A DNA stretch of 64,000 nt from Mycobacterium sp. IS-1590. Its GTDB lineage: Bacteria; Actinomycetota; Actinomycetes; Mycobacteriales; Mycobacteriaceae. Below the pieces are notes generated by a model. That model had not been told where the DNA came from. It ran no database searches and saw only the letters and a program-made list of their open reading frames with translations. This document shows, piece after piece, positions 34,979-43,753 of the stretch (positions are counted from its first letter, which is position 1; each line of letters begins with the position of its first letter). The translations under genes and the position numbers were made by a program. The stretch covers positions 1 through 64,000 of the forward strand of contig NZ_LQIW01000050.1 in assembly GCF_001500025.1 (NCBI RefSeq). The letters run 5' to 3'.

Positions 34979-35898
34979 GCGTATTGCACCTTGTCGATTC
35001 CCTGCAGGGCCTCGTGATAGATCTCATCGGGGTCGAGCCTGCGCAGATCCTCGGCCAGGCACTCCTTGGCCTCCCTGCGCGCCAACGGAATTCGGGCCTC
35101 GGGCCGGCTGGTGCGGCTCAGCGTCGCGGTGACGCCGTTCTGCGGCCGACGCAAAGTGATCGTCTCACCGTCGCGGATCAGCTCGACTTTCAACTCGCCC
35201 ACCTGCCGGTGCACCGGACCGTCGATCCGAGCGGCGAGCCAACCCGCCAGCACGTCAAGTGACGGCTCGTCGCGTAGACCCGACACCACCGCGGACGCGA
35301 TCGGCGCGTGTGGTTCCTGATCGACGGCGGCGGCCAGCAGGGCCCGCCAGTACGTGATCCGCGCCCAGCACAGGTCGGTGTCTCCGGCGGTATAACCGGC
35401 AAGGCGCCCCTTGATCGCGCCCAGCGGATCAGAACATTGCGTCGCGTTGGTGATCCGACGAATCGCCAACCGGCCCAACGGGTCCTCGGCAGGCACCGCC
35501 GGCCCGCCTGCCGGCCACCACGCCACGACCGGGGTATCGGGCAACAAGAAGGGCAGCACCACGGCGCTCGCATGGTCGGCGAGCTCGCCGTGCAGGCGCA
35601 GCCCGACGATCTCTCCGGCGCCGGCATCCCCGCCGACGCGTAATTGCGCGTCCAGCCTGGCGTCGTCGGCATTGCGGTCCCCGGGCACCACGATGATCAC
35701 CCGGCAGGGGTGCTCGCGGCTGGCGAAGTTGGCGGCTTCGATGGATTCTTCGAGCAGCTCATCGGAATCGAGCGAGACGACCAGGGTGAGTACGCGACTC
35801 AGGGTGATCGCGCCGCCCTCCTCGCGCAGACCGGTGATCTTCTTGTTGATGTCGTTCGTGTTCGTATTCGGCAGGTCGACGATCACGGTCGCCTCCAT
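34975..35898 (-). CDS. opcA: Glucose-6-phosphate dehydrogenase assembly protein OpcA
   Basis: 307 aa. OpcA proteins are required for active G6PDH in cyanobacteria and actinobacteria. The N-terminus is VDLPNTNTNDINKKITGLR and the central region VAWWPAGGPAVPAEDPLGRL is conserved. There is no enzyme active site. It overlaps the end of zwf by 16 bp and the start of pgl by 4 bp, so Zwf and OpcA are made together. The start could be a few codons downstream, but the M of MEATVIVDLPNT fits family length. Confidence 0.94.
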   Translation of the reverse strand: MEATVIVDLPNTNTNDINKKITGLREEGGAITLSRVLTLVVSLDSDELLEESIEAANFASREHPCRVIIVVPGDRNADDARLDAQLRVGGDAGAGEIVGLRLHGELADHASAVVLPFLLPDTPVVAWWPAGGPAVPAEDPLGRLAIRRITNATQCSDPLGAIKGRLAGYTAGDTDLCWARITYWRALLAAAVDQEPHAPIASAVVSGLRDEPSLDVLAGWLAARIDGPVHRQVGELKVELIRDGETITLRRPQNGVTATLSRTSRPEARIPLARREAKECLAEDLRRLDPDEIYHEALQGIDKVQYA

Positions 35899-37409
35899 TC
35901 CCGGCCCATGCGATGCAACATCTCGTCGGCAGAGGCCGGTCCCCAGGTGCCCGACTCGTACGGCTCGGGCTTACCGTGGGCGGCCCAGTAGTCCAGCACG
36001 GGATCGAGGATCTCCCAGGACAATTCGACCTCCCGGTTCACCGGGAACAGCGAGGGCTCACCGAGCAGCACGTCGAGGATCAGCCGCTCGTAGGCTTCGG
36101 GGGAGTCTTCGGCGAATGCCGACCCGTAGGAGAAGTCCATGTTGACGTCGCGGACCTCCATGGCGCTGCCGGGCACCTTGGAGCCGAACCGGGTCGTGAT
36201 GCCTTCGTCCGGCTGAACCCTGATCACCAGGGCGTTCTGGCCGAGTTCCTCGGTCATTGTCTTGTCGAATGGTAGGTGCGGTGCCCGCTTGAAGATCAGT
36301 GCGATCTCGGTCACCCTGCGCCCCAGTCGTTTTCCGGTGCGCAGAAAGAACGGCACTCCGGCCCACCGCCGGGTGTCGACCTCCAGGGCGATGGCCGCGT
36401 AGGTCTCGGTCTTCGAATCCTTCGAGAAGCCTTCTTCTTCGAGCAGGCCGACCACTTTCTCGCTGCCCTGCCAGCCCGAGGCGTACTGCCCGCGTGCGGT
36501 GGTCTCGCTCAGGGGCTGCATCGGCCGCGTGGCCGAGAACACCTTGATCTTCTCGATCTGCAGCTCCTTCGGCCCGAAGCTGACCGGCTCCTCCATCGCG
36601 GTCAGGGCCAGCAGTTGCAGGAGGTGATTCTGGATGACGTCGCGCGCGGCGCCGACCCCGTCGTAATACCCTCCGCGGCCGCCGAGCCCGATGTCCTCGG
36701 CCATCGTGATCTGCACACTGTCGACATAGTTGTTGTTCCAGATCGGCTCGTACAGTTCGTTGGCGAACCGCAGCGCGAGGATGTTCTGCACCGTCTCCTT
36801 GCCGAGGTAGTGGTCGATGCGGAACACCGACTCCTCGGGGAACACGCTGTTGACGACCGCGTTGAGTTCCTGCGCACTCTCCAGATCGTGACCGAACGGC
36901 TTCTCGATCACCACCCGGCTCCAGCGACCCTCCTGCGGGTTCGCCAAACCGGACTTGTGCAGCTGCTCGCACACCGGCTGGAACGCGTTCGGGGGAATGG
37001 ACAGGTAGAAAACGTGGTTGCCGCCGGTTCCGCGTTCGGCGTCGAGTTTCTCCAGTGTCTCGGCAAGCCGGCCGAATGCCGCGTCGTCGTCGAACGTGCC
37101 CTGAACGAACCGGAATCCCTCGGCCAGCCGGTCCCACACCTCCTGCCGGAACGGTGTGCGGGCGTGCTTCTTCACCGCCTCGTAGACGACTTGGCCGAAA
37201 TCCTCGTCGGCCCAGTCCCTTCGGGCGAATCCGATCAACGAGAAGGACGGGGGCAGCAGGCCACGGTTGGCCAAGTCGTAGATCGCCGGCATCAACTTCT
37301 TGCGCGACAGGTCGCCGGTGACACCGAAGATGACGATCCCGCAGGGCCCCGCGATCCGGGGCATCCGCTTGTCGCGCTTGTCGCGAAGCGGATTCACCCA
37401 GTCCGTCAT
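35883..37409 (-). CDS. zwf: Glucose-6-phosphate 1-dehydrogenase
   Basis: 508 aa. It oxidises glucose 6-phosphate with NADP. The NADP loop is FGVTGDLSRKKLMPAIYDL. The active site is RIDHYLGKETVQNILALRF with Lys and His, and EKPFGHDLESAQELN precedes it. The ATG at 37409 (MTDWVNPLRDKRD) overlaps the tal stop by ATGA, so a 108-codon upstream extension (read in the tal region) is rejected. It is followed by its assembly factor OpcA. Confidence 0.97.
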   Translation of the reverse strand: MTDWVNPLRDKRDKRMPRIAGPCGIVIFGVTGDLSRKKLMPAIYDLANRGLLPPSFSLIGFARRDWADEDFGQVVYEAVKKHARTPFRQEVWDRLAEGFRFVQGTFDDDAAFGRLAETLEKLDAERGTGGNHVFYLSIPPNAFQPVCEQLHKSGLANPQEGRWSRVVIEKPFGHDLESAQELNAVVNSVFPEESVFRIDHYLGKETVQNILALRFANELYEPIWNNNYVDSVQITMAEDIGLGGRGGYYDGVGAARDVIQNHLLQLLALTAMEEPVSFGPKELQIEKIKVFSATRPMQPLSETTARGQYASGWQGSEKVVGLLEEEGFSKDSKTETYAAIALEVDTRRWAGVPFFLRTGKRLGRRVTEIALIFKRAPHLPFDKTMTEELGQNALVIRVQPDEGITTRFGSKVPGSAMEVRDVNMDFSYGSAFAEDSPEAYERLILDVLLGEPSLFPVNREVELSWEILDPVLDYWAAHGKPEPYESGTWGPASADEMLHRMGREWRRP

Positions 37410-38536
37410 TTCTTGGCTGGGGGCTTGTTCACGTCGAGCTGTTCCTGCGTCGCCTCGAGCAACTCGAGCCACGACTTTTCGAATTTCTCCACACCCTCGT
37501 CCTCCAGGAGCCGGAAGACGTCGGGGAGGTCGATACCGATGGCGGACAGCTTGTCGAACAGCGCCTGCGATTCGTCGGCCGTGCCGGTCACGGTGTCGCC
37601 GGTGATCACGCCGTGCTCGGCGACCGCATCGATCGTCTTCTCCGGCATGGTGTTCACCGTGTTCGGGGCGACCAACTCGGTGACGTACAAGGTGTCCGAG
37701 TACTCGGGATTCTTCACGCCCGTCGACGCCCACAGCGGACGTTGCACGCGGGCGCCGTCGCCCTTGAGCGCGTCGTAGCGTTTGCCGCCGACGAACACCT
37801 CTTCGTAAGCGGCGTAGGCGAGTCGCGCGTTGGCGACACCGGCTTTACCCCGCAGATCCAGCGCCTCCTGCGACCCGATCTTCTCCAGCCGCTTGTCGAT
37901 CTCGGTGTCCACCCGGGACACGAAGAACGAAGCGACCGAATGGATCTTGGACAGGTCGTGGCCGGCTTCCTTGGCCTTTTCCAGGCCTTCGAGGTAGGCG
38001 TCCATCACCAAGCGGTGCCGTTCCACCGAGAAGATCAGCGTGACGTTGACAGAGATGCCCTCGGCGATCACCGCGGTGATCGCGGGTAGGCCCGCCATCG
38101 TCGCCGGGATCTTGATCAGCAGGTTGGGACGGTCGACGATTTTCCACAACTCGATCGCCTGCAGGATCGTTTTGTCGGTGTCGTGCGCCAGCCGCGGGTC
38201 CACCTCGATCGACACCCGCCCGTCGACGCCGTCGGAAAGCTCGTACTGCTTGGCCAGCACGTCGCACGCGTTGCGGACATCGTCGGTGGTGACGGTGCGG
38301 ATCGTGGCGTCCACGTCTGCGCCCCGCTCCGCCAATTCCTTGACCTGATCGTCATAAGCGTGTCCCTTGGACAGCGCGGCCTGAAAGATCGACGGGTTGG
38401 TGGTCACCCCGACGACACTTTTGGTGTCGACCAGTTCCTGGAGGTTTCCTGTCTGCAGTCGGTCGCGCGACAGATCGTCGAGCCACACCGACACGCCGGC
38501 CTCGGACAATGCCGCGAGATTCGGATTCTGAGCCAT
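37406..38536 (-). CDS. tal: Transaldolase
   Basis: 376 aa, the longer actinobacterial form. The Schiff-base lysine is in NLLIKIPATMAGLPAI; VGVTTNPSIFQAAL near the N-terminus and RPLWASTGVKNPEYSDT form the phosphate and substrate pocket. It transfers dihydroxyacetone units between sugar phosphates. It lies 27 nt after tkt and overlaps zwf. Confidence 0.96.
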   Translation of the reverse strand: MAQNPNLAALSEAGVSVWLDDLSRDRLQTGNLQELVDTKSVVGVTTNPSIFQAALSKGHAYDDQVKELAERGADVDATIRTVTTDDVRNACDVLAKQYELSDGVDGRVSIEVDPRLAHDTDKTILQAIELWKIVDRPNLLIKIPATMAGLPAITAVIAEGISVNVTLIFSVERHRLVMDAYLEGLEKAKEAGHDLSKIHSVASFFVSRVDTEIDKRLEKIGSQEALDLRGKAGVANARLAYAAYEEVFVGGKRYDALKGDGARVQRPLWASTGVKNPEYSDTLYVTELVAPNTVNTMPEKTIDAVAEHGVITGDTVTGTADESQALFDKLSAIGIDLPDVFRLLEDEGVEKFEKSWLELLEATQEQLDVNKPPAKK

Positions 38537-38563
38537 AGCTGTGCCTTTCCTAGCGTTTCGACC

Positions 38564-40657
38564 TCAGTTGTCTATCGATCGCTCCGCGGCGGCCACCACA
38601 GCCTCGGGAGTGAACCCGAACTCACGGAACAACGTCTTGTGATCGGCGGACTCGCCGTAGTGCTCGATCGAGACGATCTCGCCGGTGTCGCCGACGAGCT
38701 TGTACCAGCTCTGCGCGACGGCAGCTTCGACCGCGACGCGCGCCGAAACGCTCGGAGGCAGAACCGAATCGCGGTACTCGCGCGGTTGCGACTCGAACCA
38801 CTCCACACACGGCATCGACACCACGTAAGCCGTGATGTCCTTTTCCGCCAACTGCTTTTTCGCCTCCACCGCCAGCTGTAGTTCCGAACCCGTCGCGATG
38901 ATGATCACGTCCGCGTCGTCGGCGGGGTCACCGCCGCCGAGGACGTAGCCGCCGCGGGCCACCCCGTCGGCGTCGGTGCCCTCCAGTACCGGGATGCCCT
39001 GGCGGGTCAGGATGAAACCCACCGGGCCGCTGCCGTTGCCGCGGGCCAGGATGCTGCGCCATGCGTACGCCGTTTCGTTGGGGTCACCCGGCCGAACCAC
39101 CGACAGGTTCGGGATCGCGCGCAGCGCCGCAAGGTGTTCGATCGGCTGATGTGTCGGGCCGTCCTCACCGAGACCGATGGAGTCGTGGGTCCAGATGTAG
39201 ATGGTGTCGATGTCCATCAGCGAGGCGAGTCGCACGGCCGGCCGCATGTAATCGGAGAACTGCAGGAACGTGCCGCCGAACGCGCGGGTCGGGCCGTGCA
39301 GCACGATGCCGGACAGGATCGCTCCCATCGCGTGTTCGCGCACGCCGAAGTGCAGCACCCGGCCGTACCAGTCCGCCGTGAAGTCGTCGGTCGAGATGGA
39401 CGGCGGGCCAAACGAATTCACGCCCTTGATCGTGGTGTTGTTGCTGCCCGCGAGGTCCGCCGAACCACCCCACAACTCGGGCAGCTTCGGCGCGACATCG
39501 TTGAGCACCTGGCCGAACGCGGCTCGGGTGGCCAACGGCTTGGAGCCCGGCTCCCAGTAGGTCAGGTCCGAATCCCAGCCGTCGGGCAGTTTCTGAGCCA
39601 GCAGCCGGTCCAGTAGCTCCTTGCGCTCGGGCTCGCGCTCGGCCCATGCGTCGAAGTCGGTCTGCCACTTGGCGTGTGCCTCTTTGCCGCGATCCACCAG
39701 CTTGCGGGTGTGCTCGATGACCTCCGGCCGCACCTCGAAGGTCTTGTCGGGGTCGAAGCCCAGGATCTTCTTGGTGGCCGCGACCTCTTCCTCGCCGAGC
39801 GCCGAACCGTGCACGTCGCCGGTGTTCATCTTGTTGGGTGCCGGATAGCCGATGATCGTGCGCAGAGCGATGAACGACGGTTTGTCGGTGACCGCCTTGG
39901 CGGCCTGCACTGCTTCTTCTATGCCGACGACGTTCTCGCCGCCCTCGACCTCCTGCACGTGCCAGCCGTAGGCGCGGTAGCGGGCCGCGACGTCCTCGGA
40001 CAGCGCGATGTTGGTGTCGTGCTCGATCGAGATCTGATTCTTGTCGTAGAACACGATCAGGTTGCCGAGCTGCTGGGTGCCCGCCAGCGACGACGCCTCG
40101 CTCGTGATGCCCTCTTCGATGTCGCCGTCGGAGGCGATCACATAGATGTAGTGGTCGAACGGGCTTTCACCCCACGGGGCGTCGGGGTCGAAGAGCCCGC
40201 GCTCGTAGCGCGAGGCCATCGCCATGCCGACCGCGGACGCCAGGCCCTGCCCGAGCGGGCCGGTGGTGATCTCCACGCCGTCGGTGTGGCGGAACTCCGG
40301 ATGGCCGGGGGTCTTGGACTTGAACGTCCGCAGGGCTTCGATGTCGTCCAGCTCGAGCCCGAACCCGCCGAGATAGAGCTGGATGTAGAGGGTCAGGCTG
40401 GAGTGGCCGCACGACAGCACGAAGCGGTCGCGGCCGAGCCAGTGCACGTCGCTGGGGTCGTGGCGCATCTGGCGCTGGAAGAGCGTGTAGGCCAGGGGCG
40501 CCAGGCTCATCGCCGTTCCGGGATGGCCGTTGCCGACCTTTTGCACCGCGTCGGCCGCCAGCACCCTGACGGTGTCGACCGCCAACGAGTCCACCTCGGT
40601 CCAGTCCTCGGGGTGGTTCGGGCGGGTCAGCGCGGAGATTTCTTCGAGTGTGGTCAC
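38564..40657 (-). CDS. tkt: Transketolase
   Basis: 697 aa. The thiamine diphosphate motif is ASDGDIEEGITSEAS through FYDKN. GNGHPGTAMSLAPLAY, GPLGQGLASAVGMA and HDSIGLGEDGPTHQP are conserved transketolase segments, and VSIEHYGESADHKTLFREFG is near the C-terminus. The GTG at 40657 (VTTLEEISALTRP) is selected because AGGAG lies 7 nt upstream and it matches the H37Rv start; about 400 upstream codons in phase are antisense to ctaB. It is the first gene of the pentose phosphate operon. Confidence 0.97.
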   Translation of the reverse strand: MTTLEEISALTRPNHPEDWTEVDSLAVDTVRVLAADAVQKVGNGHPGTAMSLAPLAYTLFQRQMRHDPSDVHWLGRDRFVLSCGHSSLTLYIQLYLGGFGLELDDIEALRTFKSKTPGHPEFRHTDGVEITTGPLGQGLASAVGMAMASRYERGLFDPDAPWGESPFDHYIYVIASDGDIEEGITSEASSLAGTQQLGNLIVFYDKNQISIEHDTNIALSEDVAARYRAYGWHVQEVEGGENVVGIEEAVQAAKAVTDKPSFIALRTIIGYPAPNKMNTGDVHGSALGEEEVAATKKILGFDPDKTFEVRPEVIEHTRKLVDRGKEAHAKWQTDFDAWAEREPERKELLDRLLAQKLPDGWDSDLTYWEPGSKPLATRAAFGQVLNDVAPKLPELWGGSADLAGSNNTTIKGVNSFGPPSISTDDFTADWYGRVLHFGVREHAMGAILSGIVLHGPTRAFGGTFLQFSDYMRPAVRLASLMDIDTIYIWTHDSIGLGEDGPTHQPIEHLAALRAIPNLSVVRPGDPNETAYAWRSILARGNGSGPVGFILTRQGIPVLEGTDADGVARGGYVLGGGDPADDADVIIIATGSELQLAVEAKKQLAEKDITAYVVSMPCVEWFESQPREYRDSVLPPSVSARVAVEAAVAQSWYKLVGDTGEIVSIEHYGESADHKTLFREFGFTPEAVVAAAERSIDN

Positions 40658-40675
40658 AGGCGCACTCCTGGTCGG

Positions 40676-40704
40676 CATAGAGCATTTCTCAGCTGCACGT
40701 TCAA
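40676..40704 (-). promoter_or_regulatory. Candidate tkt promoter
   Basis: On the minus strand, TTGAAC (complement of 40699-40704) and TCTATG (complement of 40676-40681) are 17 nt apart, followed by AGGAG and the tkt GTG. The -35 is good and the -10 only fair. It would drive the whole tkt-tal-zwf-opcA-pgl operon. Confidence 0.4.
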
Positions 40705-40785
40705 CCACCCTAGTGCGGGAGGGTCGTCCAATGCAGGAGTGCCGGCGGTAGATGCCGGGCAGGATTAGGCCGGTGTTCCCGTGCG

Positions 40786-40808
40786 GTCTACCATCGTCTG
40801 TAGTAGAC
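40786..40808 (+). promoter_or_regulatory. Inverted repeat and -10-like site upstream of ctaB
   Basis: GTCTAC (40786-40791) and GTAGAC (40803-40808) are six-base arms around an 11-nt centre. TACCAT (40789-40794) fits the TANNNT -10 pattern. The leader then continues to AGGAG at 40835-40839, 7 nt before the ctaB GTG. It could be an operator or a leader hairpin. Confidence 0.35.
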
Positions 40809-40846
40809 GCCCGCGCGCTGGGGACCATTTCGACAGGAGCAACTGC

Positions 40847-41800
40847 GTGAGAGTTCGCGACGGTCATCACCTCGTCGACGGGGATTCGATGTCGCCGCGG
40901 GGGCGGTTCCGGACGCGAATCCGCGACACGCTTCTCGGCTACGTCTCGCTGACTAAGCCGCGGGTCATCGAACTGCTCCTGGTCACCACCATCCCGGCCA
41001 TGCTGCTGGCGAGCCGCGGCACGGTCGATCCGCTGCTGATCCTGAACACTCTGTTCGGCGGACTGCTGGCGGCGGCAGGCGCCAACGCATTGAACTGCGT
41101 GGCCGACGCCGACATCGACAAGGTGATGAAGCGCACGGAGCGCAGGCCGCTGGCGCGTGCCACGGTTCCACGCAGTCACGCGCTGGTATTCGGGCTGGCC
41201 CTGTCCGTGGCGTCGTTCTTCTGGCTGTGGTGGACGACGAACATGCTGTCGGCCCATCTCGCCGGCGCGACGATCGCGTTCTACGTGCTGGTCTACACCC
41301 TGTTGCTCAAGCGCCGCACCTCGCAGAACGTGGTGTGGGGCGGCGCGGCCGGCTGCATGCCGGTGATGATCGGCTGGTCCGCGGTCACCGGGACGATCGC
41401 CTGGCCCGCGCTGGTCATGTTCGCGATCATCTTCTTCTGGACGCCGCCGCACACCTGGGCGCTGGCGATGCGCTACAAGGAGGACTACCGCGCCGCGGGT
41501 GTCCCGATGCTTCCCGCGGTGGCCACCGAACGTCAGGTCACCAAGCAGATCCTGATCTACACCTACCTGACGGTGGCCGCGACGCTGGCGCTGACGCCCG
41601 TCACCGGCTGGCTGTACGCGTCGGTGGCGCTGCTGGCGGGAGGATGGTTCCTGGTGATGGCGCACCAGCTCTACAACGGAGTGCGGCGGGGCGAGGCGGT
41701 CAAGCCCCTGCGGCTCTTCCTGCAGTCGAACAACTATCTCGCCGTCGTGTTCCTGGCCCTCGCGGTCGACTCCGTCCTGGCGTTGCCCACGGTTTTCTAG
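40847..41800 (+). CDS. ctaB: Protohaem IX farnesyltransferase (haem O synthase)
   Basis: 317 aa, UbiA superfamily with about nine membrane helices. The Mg-prenyl-diphosphate motif NxxxDxxxD is in NCVADADIDKVMKRT, and the second region is FFWTPPHTWALAMRYKEDY. It attaches a farnesyl group to haem b for cytochrome aa3 oxidase. GTG 40847 is chosen because AGGAG is 7 nt upstream. The partner enzyme CtaA is encoded 2 kb downstream. H37Rv has PE_PGRS genes on both sides of ctaB; neither is here. Confidence 0.95.
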   Translation: MRVRDGHHLVDGDSMSPRGRFRTRIRDTLLGYVSLTKPRVIELLLVTTIPAMLLASRGTVDPLLILNTLFGGLLAAAGANALNCVADADIDKVMKRTERRPLARATVPRSHALVFGLALSVASFFWLWWTTNMLSAHLAGATIAFYVLVYTLLLKRRTSQNVVWGGAAGCMPVMIGWSAVTGTIAWPALVMFAIIFFWTPPHTWALAMRYKEDYRAAGVPMLPAVATERQVTKQILIYTYLTVAATLALTPVTGWLYASVALLAGGWFLVMAHQLYNGVRRGEAVKPLRLFLQSNNYLAVVFLALAVDSVLALPTVF

Positions 41801-41810
41801 GCGCCGTTTA

Positions 41811-42782
41811 CTAGGGCACCAGCACCACCGAACCCACCGTCTTGCGACCCTGCAGGTCGCGGTGCGCCTGCTCGGCATCGGCGAGGCGGTAGCGCTCGCT
41901 GACCGTGATCGTCAGCGTGCCCGCCGCGATCGCATCGAGAAGTTCACCCGCGCGCCACGCGAATTCGTCGGCGGTGCGGGTGTAGTGCACGAGCGTGGGC
42001 CGGGTCAGGAACAGTGAGCCCGCCGCGTTGAGCAGTTGCGGGTCGAACGGCGGCACCGGCCCACTCGAGGCGCCGAACAACGCCAGCGTTCCCCGCACCC
42101 GCAGGCTGGCCAGGCTGGCTTCGAACGTGGCGGCCCCCACCCCGTCGTACACGGCCGCGACGCCACCGTCGGTCATCTCCTTGATCTCGGCGCCGAACGC
42201 GGCCGGATCGGTGGGATAGTCGAGCACTCGCACCGCACCCGCCCCACGCGACAGTTCGGCCTTCTCCGGCGTCGAGACGGTGGTGATGACGCGCACCGCC
42301 ATGCTGGTCGCCCACTGGGTGAGGATGAGCCCGACACCGCCCGCGCCCGCATGCACAAGCACCGAGTCGCCCTGCTGGACCGGGTACAGCGACTTGATCA
42401 GGTAGTGCGCCGTCATGCCCTTGAGCAGGGATGCGGCGGCCGCGTCGGGGGCCACGCCTTCGGGTACGTAGGCCACGAAATCGGCTGGGGCGATGCTGTA
42501 TTCGGCGTAGGCGCCGTTGGCCTGGGCGGTGACGACGCGATCACCGACCTTCAGCGCGGCGACGCCTTCGCCGATCGCCTCCACGGTGCCGCACACCTCG
42601 TTGCCGACGATGAACGGCGTCTCCCGCGGGTACTGGCCGGACCGGAAGTACGTGTCGAGGAAGTTCACGCCGATGGCCTCGGCCTTGATGAGCACCTCCC
42701 CGGGGCCCGGCGTGGGCTGTGGCTTCTCGACGTAGGTGAGGACTTCGGGTCCGCCGGTCTCTGCGACTTCGATGGCATGCAT
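41811..42782 (-). CDS. qor: Quinone oxidoreductase, zinc-independent MDR family
   Basis: 323 aa. The NADPH Rossmann motif is VHAGAGGVGLILTQWA, preceded by GMTAHYLIKSLYPVQQGD. The quinone reductase signature VNFLDTYFRSGQYP is present. The zinc-binding cysteines of alcohol dehydrogenases are absent, typical of QOR/Crt enzymes that reduce quinones or enones. The ATG at 42782 (MHAIEVAETGGPEVL) is the family start. It is convergent with ctaB, with 10 nt between the stops. Confidence 0.92.
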   Translation of the reverse strand: MHAIEVAETGGPEVLTYVEKPQPTPGPGEVLIKAEAIGVNFLDTYFRSGQYPRETPFIVGNEVCGTVEAIGEGVAALKVGDRVVTAQANGAYAEYSIAPADFVAYVPEGVAPDAAAASLLKGMTAHYLIKSLYPVQQGDSVLVHAGAGGVGLILTQWATSMAVRVITTVSTPEKAELSRGAGAVRVLDYPTDPAAFGAEIKEMTDGGVAAVYDGVGAATFEASLASLRVRGTLALFGASSGPVPPFDPQLLNAAGSLFLTRPTLVHYTRTADEFAWRAGELLDAIAAGTLTITVSERYRLADAEQAHRDLQGRKTVGSVVLVP

Positions 42783-42811
42783 GGCCACATCTTCCCAATA
42801 TCCTGGCAATC

Positions 42812-43753
42812 GTGAAGCTCGCGCGGCCCGACCTGTTCCATCCGCGCATCGTGTTGGCCGGATGCCCGGCACTGCCGGAGGGGGACGGCGACGACGCCGG
42901 CCTGGTCGCGGCCCTGGGAAAGCATGGGCTCCACGCGCGCTGGATGTCGTGGGACGACCCGGCGACCGTGAAGGCGGATCTGGTGATCCTGCGCGCGACG
43001 TGGGACTACGTCGATCGGCTCGACGAGTTCCTGTCCTGGACGCGACGGGTCGGCAACCTGCTCAACCCGGCCCGGGTCGTGTCCTGGAACACCGACAAGC
43101 GCTACCTGGCCGACCTGGCGGCGGCTGGAGTGCCGACGGTCCCGAGCCGGTTCTTCGCACCCGGCGAGGCGGTACGACTGCCGAACAGCGCCGAAGTCGT
43201 GGTCAAACCCGCCGTCGGCGGGGGATCGGTTGACACGCTTCGCTTTTCCGATCACGACGATGCGCGACAGCATGCCGACCGGTTGCTGGCCGCCGGTCGG
43301 ACCGTGTTGGTCCAGCCGTACGACCCGCGCATCGAAGACGGCGAGACCGCATTGGTGTTCATCGGCGGCGCGCAGTCACATGCCTTCACGAAGGGCCCGA
43401 TCCTGCAGCAGCCCGGCGAGGCGCCCGCGTTCGACGAGTCGGGCACCTACGCGCAGGAGGCCCTCAGCCCCGCCGATCCCGACTTCGAGGTCTGGGACCT
43501 CGGCCACCAGGCCCTGGCGGCGGCGGCCGCGCACCTGGACCTGTCCGTCGACGAGCTGCTCTACGCGCGGGTGGACGTCATCGGGGGACACCGTGACCCG
43601 CGCGTGCTGGAAGTCGAACTGGTCGAACCGTCGCTGGGCTGGATGCAGCTGGACGAAACCACCAGGGACCGGCAGCAGCGCGAGTTCGTCGTCGCCGTGG
43701 AATCAGCGCTCGACCGGTTCGGGCTCGGCCCGCTCTCGCATCGACGCCCATAG
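42812..43753 (+). CDS. ATP-grasp domain protein (Rv1455 position)
   Basis: 313 aa. The ATP-grasp core has VVVKPAVGGGSVDTLRFS (ATP-binding lysine and glycine loop), TVLVQPYDPRIEDGETALVF and LYARVDVIGG with LEVELVEPSLGW (metal ligands). An N-terminal pre-ATP-grasp domain contains VILRATWDYVDRLDEF. Relatives ligate carboxylates to amines, as in RimK- and DcsG-type enzymes; the substrate here is unknown. It is divergent from qor by 29 nt. The last 51 bp overlap the convergent ctaA gene, an unusually long coding overlap. Confidence 0.88.
   Translation: MKLARPDLFHPRIVLAGCPALPEGDGDDAGLVAALGKHGLHARWMSWDDPATVKADLVILRATWDYVDRLDEFLSWTRRVGNLLNPARVVSWNTDKRYLADLAAAGVPTVPSRFFAPGEAVRLPNSAEVVVKPAVGGGSVDTLRFSDHDDARQHADRLLAAGRTVLVQPYDPRIEDGETALVFIGGAQSHAFTKGPILQQPGEAPAFDESGTYAQEALSPADPDFEVWDLGHQALAAAAAHLDLSVDELLYARVDVIGGHRDPRVLEVELVEPSLGWMQLDETTRDRQQREFVVAVESALDRFGLGPLSHRRP

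Noticed and set aside
40658..41878. N-terminal extension of transketolase across ctaB
   Set aside because: The GTG at 40657 has a well-placed AGGAG and matches the known N-terminus; the extension is antisense to ctaB.
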